A stretch of DNA of 10,002 nucleotides from Pavlovales sp. CCMP2436 (lineage: Eukaryota; Haptophyta; Pavlovophyceae; Pavlovales): assembly GCA_026770615.1 (NCBI GenBank), contig MU631824.1, forward strand, positions 23,238 to 33,239, read 5' to 3'. Every line of letters starts with the position of its first letter. Position 1 is the stretch's first letter. Positions 5,283 to 10,002 of the stretch are shown piece by piece. The position numbers were made by a program, and so were the translations under genes. The notes beneath the pieces were generated by a model. The model did no database searches. It saw only the letters and a program-made list of their open reading frames with translations, and was not told the DNA's origin.

Positions 5283-6214
5283 ATGGCGGAAGGGGCCCCG
5301 AGCGGCAACCGCCCCCGGCGAACGAGCGCGCGGCTCGAGGCGGCGGCCGAGGCGGCGCTCCCGCCGCTACTCCGCACCCTAACCGGCGACCCGCTCCGCG
5401 CCATCCTCAAGCTTCTCGGTGGCGTTGACCTCATGTGCGCCCGGCTTGCGTGCAGGGACTTCCGCGACCACTCGAGCCCAGCCCAGGAAGCGATGCTCCG
5501 CTCAGACTTCCTCCGCACGCGCGCGCTCGCGATGTTCGCGTGGGAGGACATGCCCAGCTTCATCCTGGCCCATTGGCGCATGCTCTGCCTGGCTGCGTCT
5601 GTCGGCTGCATGGGCGCCCTCGAGGAGCTGGTCGACAACCGGCAGTGCGAGCTCACGGTGGACGCATGAATGGCCGCTGCTGAGAACGGGCAGCTGAACG
5701 CGCTAATCTGGCTCCGCTTGAGCGGCTGCCAGTGGAACAGCAGCACCAGCTTTAGGGCTGCTCGTGGAGGGCACCTCGAGGTACTGCGTTACGCGCACGA
5801 GCACGGCTGCCCGTGGGACAGCGACACCTGCAAATATGCTACTCACGGAGGGCACCTCGAGGTATTGCAGTACGCGCACAAGCACGACTGCCCGTGGGAT
5901 TGGCGGACTGCGATCATGCTGCTTCGGGAGGGCACCTCGAGGTGCTGCGGTACGCGCACGAGCACGGCTGCCCGTGGGATAACGACACCAGCTGGTACGC
6001 TGCTGGGGAAGGGCACCTCGAGGTGCTGCGGTACGCGCACGAGCACGGCTGCCCGTGGGACAGCGACACCTGCTTACGCGCTGCTGTGGGAGGGCACCTT
6101 GAGGTGCTGTGGTACGCGCACGAGCACCGCTTGCCAATGAATTTGTTTGCATGCCGTGATAAGGCTGAAAGACATGGGCATGCCGCGGTGGTGGAGTACT
6201 TGCGCGCTGCGTAG
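5283..6214 (+). pseudogene. F-box/ankyrin-repeat gene copy D, most complete copy, one stop and one frameshift
   Basis: The start at 5283 (gagaATGG) precedes a basic, alanine-rich N-terminus. An F-box follows at residues about 34-62 (GDPLRAILKLLGGVDLMCAR, then LACRDFRDHS), matching the LPxxxLxxILxxLxxxDLxxxxxVCRxFR pattern. Next come EDMPSFILAHWRML, LAASVGCMGALEELVDN, and five 27-residue ankyrin-like units with GHL points at 5770, 5851, 5931, 6012 and 6093. Intact F-box proteins bind Skp1 in an SCF ubiquitin ligase and use the repeats to hold the substrate. Two lesions are visible. TGA at 5667-5669 replaces the TGC (Cys) of copy C. One C is missing near 5908 (unit spacing 80, not 81 bp), shifting the frame. 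The cap MNLFACRDKAE...AAVVEYLRAA ends at TAG 6212-6214, four codons before the family's usual stop. Expression as two short proteins cannot be excluded. Confidence 0.8.
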
Positions 6215-6222
6215 CCTGCCGC

Positions 6223-6385
6223 GTAAGGAGCAGGCGAGCGGCTGCGAAGCTCGCGCGGTGCAGTTGTGTCAGCCAGGTGCACGCGCTGCGAACGCTCGCT
6301 GGCGTCGCATGCACCGACGCGTAGGCTGGCCACTCCTGCTCCTCGGCCACTGCTGTCCTTCGCGTCTCGGCGCGCAGCCCGCTGG
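6223..6385 (+). repeat. Duplicated downstream flank of copy D
   Basis: It matches 4649-4807 with scattered substitutions (for example ggctgcgaagctcgcgcggt and ggtgcacgcgctgcgaacgc are shared). It ends shortly before the C-rich tract, where C and D diverge. Confidence 0.8.
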
Positions 6386-6403
6386 CGCGGATGGACGTGC
6401 AGG

Positions 6404-6478
6404 TAGCCCCCCCCCCCCCCCCCCACCCCCCCATCCATCCCACCCCACCCCTCTCTTTCCCCCCCCTCAATCCCCACA
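6404..6478 (+). repeat. C-rich simple-sequence tract with an 18-C run
   Basis: A run of 18 consecutive C residues (6407-6424) is followed by CCCCCC, ATCC and CCACCCC repeats and a CT-rich stretch to about 6478. Such tracts are unstable and error-prone in sequencing, so the exact length should not be trusted. Confidence 0.9.
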
Positions 6479-6548
6479 CACCTGACTGCGGAGCCACTCG
6501 TCCCATTGTTTGCATCATTTTATCTATTTAGTTTTCTCATATATTTGA

Positions 6549-6713
6549 CAATATTACTATTGCAACATTATAGGGGCTGAGCTTACGCAACGGCTGATGA
6601 CGCTGCACGCGCAGCTTACGGAGGCGTGTTACTCGGCGAGCAGCGGACAGGCAGATGAGGGGGGGGATGCAGAGCGGATAGTCAGCTTTGCATGGGGTCC
6701 AAATCCGAATTAG
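6549..6713 (+). CDS. Possible terminal exon cut by an inverted-repeat element
   Basis: After an AT-rich, intron-like stretch (about 6505-6573, ending ...cattatag, a plausible splice acceptor), the DNA becomes GC-rich. A frame then reads AELTQRLMTLHAQLTEACYS, then GGDAERIVSFAWG, and stops at TAG 6711-6713. It looks like coding sequence of an acidic, helical protein. The stop lies inside the left terminal repeat of the element at 6694-7108, so the original gene may have continued and been truncated by that insertion. No family is recognised and no upstream exon is identified. Confidence 0.25.
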   Translation, partial: QYYYCNIIGAELTQRLMTLHAQLTEACYSASSGQADEGGDAERIVSFAWGPNPN

Positions 6714-7108
6714 TGGTCATTCCAGAGGGAAATTCGATAAAAATCTGGTCGAAATTCTCTGGAGCAACCCAGGAACCGGAGTTAGTTGCAGATTCGTGAA
6801 TGGGGCGGCGCCCCATTCACGAATTGCAACTAACTCCGCGATACTACTTCGAGAAACATGCCTTTCGTTTCGCTTCCGAACGCTGAGAATCGGAAATGTT
6901 AGTTACATTAACATTAAGTTGTCGACCCTAGAGGCATATGAGATGTGCTCTGACCGTCGAGAAGGGCTCTATAATTAATTTGTCTATTCGACATCAGCTA
7001 ACGACTCTAAGCGCGCAGGAGTGACCAATGTCTACTTATTCGTTCCGGCCATCACTTTTCCCCCTCCCAAGTGCGGAATCGCGCCGCACTAATTCGGATT
7101 TCAACCCC
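6694..7108. mobile_element. Putative small inverted-repeat element, about 0.4 kb
   Basis: AAATCCGAATTAGTG at 6701-6715 is matched perfectly by its reverse complement at 7087-7101. Allowing two mismatches, the match extends outwards through GGGGT/ACCCC to 22 bp (6694-6715 with 7087-7108). The interior holds a long palindrome (6777-6838) and one unremarkable plus-strand frame (6688-6978) with no transposase motif, so it would be non-autonomous. No clear target duplication is seen, and no empty site is available in the window, so this is less certain than the 2170-2324 element. Confidence 0.55.
6777..6838. repeat. Near-perfect 62-bp palindrome
   Basis: The left arm at 6777-6807 (31 nt, starting cggagttagttgca) and the right arm at 6809-6838 (30 nt) pair completely around a single central G at 6808, with one unpaired G at 6791 in the left arm. 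As RNA or single-stranded DNA it would form a stable, nearly loopless hairpin. It sits inside the inverted-repeat element at 6694-7108. Confidence 0.9.
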
Positions 7109-7113
7109 GTGGC

Positions 7114-7216
7114 TCGGCGATCGGCGCGCTGCTTGCCGCGGAGGCCGATGCCCCGTCGCTGGCTGAGTGATCAGTGAACCCTGCGCGAGGAGGCAACTTA
7201 TTTCATCGACAGTGGG
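7114..7216 (+). repeat. Dispersed repeat R, copy 3 (partial)
   Basis: It begins tcggcgatcggcgcgct and matches copy 2 from 4979 with gaps through the shared blocks gccgcggaggccgat, gctggctgagtgat and acttat to GTGGG at about 7216. The part of R nearest gene D in copy 2 is missing. It starts 5 bp after the inverted-repeat element, so the element may have inserted at its edge. Confidence 0.7.
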
Positions 7217-7693
7217 CGTTCACTAGAACTTGGCAGCGTGGGCTGTACGTAATATTACAGGTTATTTTTGCTGTTGGTAACTAAGAGTTTACTAACCGTA
7301 TTCCGATAAAGTGGATGGTGCCTGCGGACACATGTCGCCGTAAATGTGAAGCACGCGGGGCCATCACAAGCATTAGCTGGGTGAGAGAGCAACACCTCGT
7401 CGCATGTCGAACCAGCTGCGGAGGGCAACATACGCTCGCTCTGTACCTCAATCACGCCGACGAGTTCGAACGCCGCCGGCGTAAATAAAAATGTAAGTCG
7501 AAGCAAACAAATTTCAAGTTCTCTGGACGCTTTTTATTTTCGCAGCAGTGTGTAATTACTTAGTTATAAACGGGTCCGGGGTCGTACTTGGGCTTGGAAA
7601 CCACAGGGGGTTTCTCGCACCGAATAAAGCACGATTTATCGTGTGTCAAACGTTGAGCAGAGTTGCCGGAGCAGGGATGGGGGCTGAGAGTTG
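7217..7693. other. Intergenic stretch, no supported gene
   Basis: Only short frames with no protein character are present. Base composition is mixed, with AT-rich patches around 7260-7310 and 7480-7550. I see no repeat, tRNA or other structured element. Confidence 0.5.
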
Positions 7694-8028
7694 AGGGCTC
7701 GGTTGGCGGTTGGCTGCGACGTGCGGGTCAAGGGGAGGATGTGCATGCACCCCGTCTGCCCTCCGTGGGTGTGCGCCCCCGCGTCCCATGAGGTCGGTGT
7801 GAGCGAGGGTCTTGATGCTGACGGGAGGCTCGATCTCACTTTTCCCCAATATTGGTATCGGAGCAGAGATAAAGGCCAAATGAGAGGTGGGAGTTCAGTT
7901 GGCGGTTGGCTGCGACCTCCGGGTCAAGGGGAGGATGTGCATGCACCCCGTCTGCTCTCCGTGAGTGTGCGCCCCCGCGTCCCACGAGGTCGGTGTGAGC
8001 GAGGGTCTTGATGCAGACGTGAGGCTCG
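7694..8028 (+). repeat. Two-copy direct repeat, 196-bp offset
   Basis: About 139 bp at 7694-7832 recur at 7890-8028 with roughly ten substitutions and no obvious indel. The shared core includes ggaggatgtgcatgcacccc, then gtgcgcccccgcgtccca and gaggtcggtgtgagcgaggg. A non-repeated AT-richer spacer of about 57 bp separates them. This could be two units of a longer satellite or a local duplication. Frames cross both copies in different phases, so it does not look like a protein repeat. Confidence 0.88.
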
Positions 8029-8164
8029 CGCACGGTCGGGGGCCATGGGCGAGACGGCCAGGGACGGTGGGTTGCGGGTTGACTTGCGCAGCTGGCATTC
8101 AAAACCGCACGTGCTCGCACGACAGCCACGCGCTTGATGCGGGTAGACATCTGCAGGCGCGTGG

Positions 8165-8509
8165 ATGACGGGAAGGCGAGCACAAGCTGAAGCAGCATGC
8201 GTCATGTCAGACGAGCTTGAGCCGCTTGAGGAAGAACCGCGCGTGGACGAGCCGCGCGTGAAGGTAGGCGGGGCGAGCTTGAGCACCGACGGGCGAGCTC
8301 GACGAAGGACAAGCTTGAGCCGCGTGCCAGACGAAGTTGAAGGGCAACGAGCACGACGAAGGACAAGCTCGAGCCGCGTGCCGGACGAAGATGAAGGACG
8401 GCGGGCTTCAGCACGTCGGCGAGAAAGGCGAGCACGACAGCGCTCAAGCGAGCGCGATGACGGGGCGACGATGAAGATGAAGAAGGCGGGTGAGAGGCGG
8501 CGAGCGTGA
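8165..8509 (+). CDS. Doubtful low-complexity Arg/Glu-rich frame with 18-residue repeat
   Basis: An open frame of 114 codons starts with ATG at 8165 and ends at TGA 8507-8509. The product is rich in Arg, Glu, Asp and Ser and contains EPLEEEPRVDEPRVKVGG, followed by two tandem 18-residue units (RRRTSLSRVPDEVEGQRA type), then RRRERRARQRSSERDD and a KMKKAGERRRA tail. It would be disordered and possibly nucleic-acid binding. A sequence duplication in phase with the frame is mildly in favour of coding, but the repeats could have expanded as DNA. No family is recognised. Confidence 0.25.
   Translation: MTGRRAQAEAACVMSDELEPLEEEPRVDEPRVKVGGASLSTDGRARRRTSLSRVPDEVEGQRARRRTSSSRVPDEDEGRRASARRRERRARQRSSERDDGATMKMKKAGERRRA
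8301..8408 (+). repeat. 54-bp tandem duplication
   Basis: The block starting gacgaaggacaagct at 8301 recurs at 8355, 54 bp later, with a few substitutions (gagccgcgtgcc shared). 54 is a multiple of three, so the overlapping frame is preserved. Confidence 0.85.
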
Positions 8510-8546
8510 AGGCGGGTTAAACGCGGATTTTCCTTGGGCGATTTTT

Positions 8547-8582
8547 TTAAAACGTGATTAAGCCTTAAAACGTGATGAAGCC
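8547..8582 (+). repeat. 18-bp tandem duplication
   Basis: ttaaaacgtgattaagcc at 8547-8564 is followed directly by the same 18 bases with one change at 8565-8582. It follows a T-run at 8542-8548. No function is evident. Confidence 0.85.
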
Positions 8583-8674
8583 ATTAGGTTGTTGAAACTA
8601 TTGTTTGATTGTCAGTTGACAACAATTATTGGTTTAAAATTAAAATGACGTGCGCTAATGCGCAGCTTGCATAA

Positions 8675-8723
8675 CCGCCGGGGGTTGTAATCTCCAACCC
8701 CTGGTCTAGCTAGTCCCAGGCGG
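8675..8723 (+). other. Structured hairpin cluster of unknown role
   Basis: CCGCC (8675-8679) can pair with GGCGG (8719-8723). They enclose a 7-bp stem with a 7-nt loop (GGGGTTG 8681-8687 with CAACCCC 8695-8701) and a smaller CTGG/CCAG hairpin (from 8701), giving a three-way-junction-like fold. It looks a little like part of a tRNA, but no cloverleaf with consensus A and B boxes can be drawn on either strand. The base pairing is seen. Any RNA function is a guess. Confidence 0.3.
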
Positions 8724-8752
8724 CGGGGTGACTCAACAATCCACCACTTATC

Positions 8753-9055
8753 TTAAAAAACTCTCTCATCATCCAAGGTGGATGCGGTTGGGGAAGTGGC
8801 TGGACCCTTCAGATTCGGGTTTTCAGGATGTTTATGTTTTTTCTTAGCGCAAGAGCCTATCCGCGGCGGAACGAACGGCACCACGGCAAGAGCGCGCGAC
8901 GTATGTTTAGAATGCGATGCCGTCGAGATCGTGCCCACGTACACGGGACTGTGATACTGAACCCGAGCATGGACCTTGGTTTCAGCGGTTATTTTGTGTC
9001 CAAAATTAACCAAAATGCCCCCATATTTTGACACTTTCGTAATGTGTACCCACAA
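8753..9055 (-). CDS. Doubtful minus-strand frame, unrecognised
   Basis: The frame of 100 codons starts with ATG at 9053-9055 on the minus strand, beginning WVHITKVSKYGGILVNFGHK, with a middle PVYVGTIST and a basic SCAKKKHKHPENPNLKG near the end. Composition is balanced and less arginine-rich than neighbouring chance frames, so it could be an exon. No motif, splice site or relative in the window supports it, and an opposing frame of 67 codons overlaps. Confidence 0.2.
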   Translation of the reverse strand: MWVHITKVSKYGGILVNFGHKITAETKVHARVQYHSPVYVGTISTASHSKHTSRALAVVPFVPPRIGSCAKKKHKHPENPNLKGPATSPTASTLDDERVF

Positions 9056-9125
9056 CTAATAAGGAAAGAAGACCGTTTTAAGCCGGTCCTTCGGCCTATC
9101 AAAAAGTAGCTTCTTTTTATATTTA

Positions 9126-10002
9126 TGATAGGCATTCAAGCTGGAGTCTGAATGTTCTGAATGTTGTGCTTCTTATGTAAACAGACCAACATGTGCCCCG
9201 CAGAGTTCCGCGAATGCTACGTGCGTTATATCGCCGGCAAATGTCCTGCATGTGCCCCCTTCGTAGGACAGCAGCTGAACGTCTCTCTGCGCGGAGGCCC
9301 CCTCGACGCATACGGCGACATTGCCGTCGCCGCAGCGTGGACAGGCAACCAGGAGTCGATTTTTCGCCATGATCCGATCGTGCAAACGCTTGCCAGCGCG
9401 ATCAAGGACGTCGGCGGCTACACAGTCGCAGAGGACTCCGCCTTCTTCTCATCCGTTCTCCCGCCAGCCGCCATCGCAGCCGCACAGGCGCAGGCAGCGC
9501 GACCGGCCAGACGCACAGACTCCGCGTCATCACGCCGGACGTCGTAATGCGCGTCGACCCAGCGAGGGGCAGCTAAAAGAGGTTAAGACTATCGCATTCT
9601 TCCCAAGCTATTACACTGACAATAATGTTGCCCTTTTCCCCGGCGTCGCGCGCCGGGCAAAGCCCCTCGAGGCCGAGTATCTCAGGAAAGCTCGTGCCCA
9701 GGACAGGGTATTCGGCCTCGCGCTACCCGGCCCCCACCTAAACGGCCCGAACGCCAGCATCGGCCCGATCGAGGCCAAGCTCAATAACGTCAAGCCGATC
9801 CGCGGGATCGTCATCGGCGCTTTTGGTGAGGTCAGCGCCGACACGTACTCGCTCGTCAAAGAAATCGCGGCGCAGGGAGGCCGCAAGATGTACGCGCTGA
9901 TGGGCGTGAGCCCGATGGAGGCGGCCGCGCGCATCAAGAAGCAGCTCATCGACACGATCGGTACGATCGCGGCACGCGGCCATGCGCAGCTGCTGCTCGC
10001 GC
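9126..10002 (+). mobile_element. Left part of an element with inverted termini, running off the window
   Basis: The left end is placed at 9126 because 9126-9170 is the inverted counterpart (40 of 45) of the right end at 3719-3763 of the truncated copy. The degraded coding region starts almost immediately (9161) and leaves the window in frame with the C-terminal fragment at 3510-3680. Combining the two shows an element of at least about 1.1 kb with inverted ends around one coding region. Such termini are expected for a DNA transposon but not for the non-LTR elements its protein resembles. A head-to-head pair of truncated copies is the alternative. Confidence 0.55.
9161..10002 (+). pseudogene. 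Degraded retroelement-type PD-(D/E)XK endonuclease region, frameshifted, partial
   Basis: Three frames in succession carry the signal. The first (9161-about 9500, closed by TAA at 9545) has Cys residues (CPAC), then GGPLDAYGDIAVAAAW and SIFRHDPIVQTLASAIKDVG, recalling the D-x-x-GDHAL-x-C and RH(N/D) signature before the restriction-like nuclease domain of algal retroelement proteins. The H and C of that signature are here I and A. The second (about 9500-9573) has RLRVITPDVVMRVD with the PD at 9535-9540. The third (about 9565 to the edge) has QLKEVKTIAFFPSYYT, giving E-x-K at 9579-9587, then IRGIVIGAFGEVSADTYSLV and AAARIKKQLIDTI. PD and ExK together fit a PD-(D/E)XK active site. No reverse transcriptase domain is seen, since the frame begins downstream of where one would lie. 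At least two frameshifts make it nonfunctional. Confidence 0.5.

Noticed and set aside
1052..5669. Reassigned stop codons (UGA as Trp or Cys, UAG as Tyr) to explain in-frame stops
   Set aside because: Three different residues and two different stop codons would be needed. The family also ends naturally at TGA, and copies A and D carry indels as well. Ordinary decay explains all of it.
5283..6214. Giant-virus (pandoravirus-like) origin for the whole window
   Set aside because: Such viruses carry F-box/ankyrin genes with similar repeats, but the low gene density, microsatellites, MITE-type elements and retroelement remnants fit a protist nuclear genome better. Past gene exchange between the two is not excluded.
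5703..6518. Long minus-strand open frame (271 codons) opposite gene D
   Set aside because: Same effect as for copy C. It also runs through the poly-C tract as glycine runs, which is not protein-like.
8665..8740. tRNA gene near the hairpin cluster
   Set aside because: A 7-nt loop on a GC stem and a TAGCTAG motif are suggestive, but no acceptor, D and T arms with proper spacing or invariant bases fit on either strand.

Overview
The window looks like nuclear DNA of a GC-rich unicellular eukaryote, most likely an alga or alga-like protist (haptophyte or stramenopile type). The reasons are a low density of genes, short dispersed repeats, microsatellites, several small inverted-repeat elements, remnants of a retroelement-type protein, and F-box/short-ankyrin genes of a kind common in such protists. 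A giant-virus origin was considered but fits the repeat-laden, gene-poor layout less well. I see no bacterial operon structure. The lineage is an inference from composition and protein style.

The main theme is a small family of F-box plus 27-residue ankyrin-like repeat genes. Four copies lie in the window and every one is broken. A (about 648-836, minus) and B (884-about 1210, minus) are tail fragments in tandem. C (about 3795-4648, plus) has lost its F-box end and carries one amber stop. D (5283-6214, plus) is the fullest copy, with F-box and five repeats, but has one opal stop and one single-base deletion. The sequence downstream of the stop is shared as well, so these are segmental duplications rather than retrocopies.

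Around them is a mosaic of repeats. A dispersed repeat, called R here, occurs at 2131-2438 (minus), 4979-5193 (plus) and 7114-7216 (plus, partial). The first copy is interrupted by a 155-bp inverted-repeat element (2170-2324) with a perfect 8-bp target duplication, and the second copy shows the empty site. From 2439 to about 3794 runs an AT-rich island with a decayed, unrecognised open frame, abruptly joined to R on the left and ankyrin gene C on the right. Into its right end was inserted a 5'-truncated tail (3509-3770) of an element whose upstream part appears at 9126-10002. That element encodes a degraded protein resembling the C-terminal PD-(D/E)XK endonuclease region of algal retroelements, and its two ends are inverted repeats of each other.

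The rest is mostly gene-poor: a possible terminal exon at the left edge (1-300), a possible terminal exon cut by an inverted-repeat element (6549-6713 and 6694-7108), a long palindrome inside that element, a 196-bp-offset direct repeat (7694-8028), a basic/acidic low-complexity frame with an 18-residue repeat (8165-8509), and a structured hairpin cluster near 8675-8723. No intact gene can be called with high confidence. The window reads as a duplicated, transposon-invaded, decaying gene cluster.
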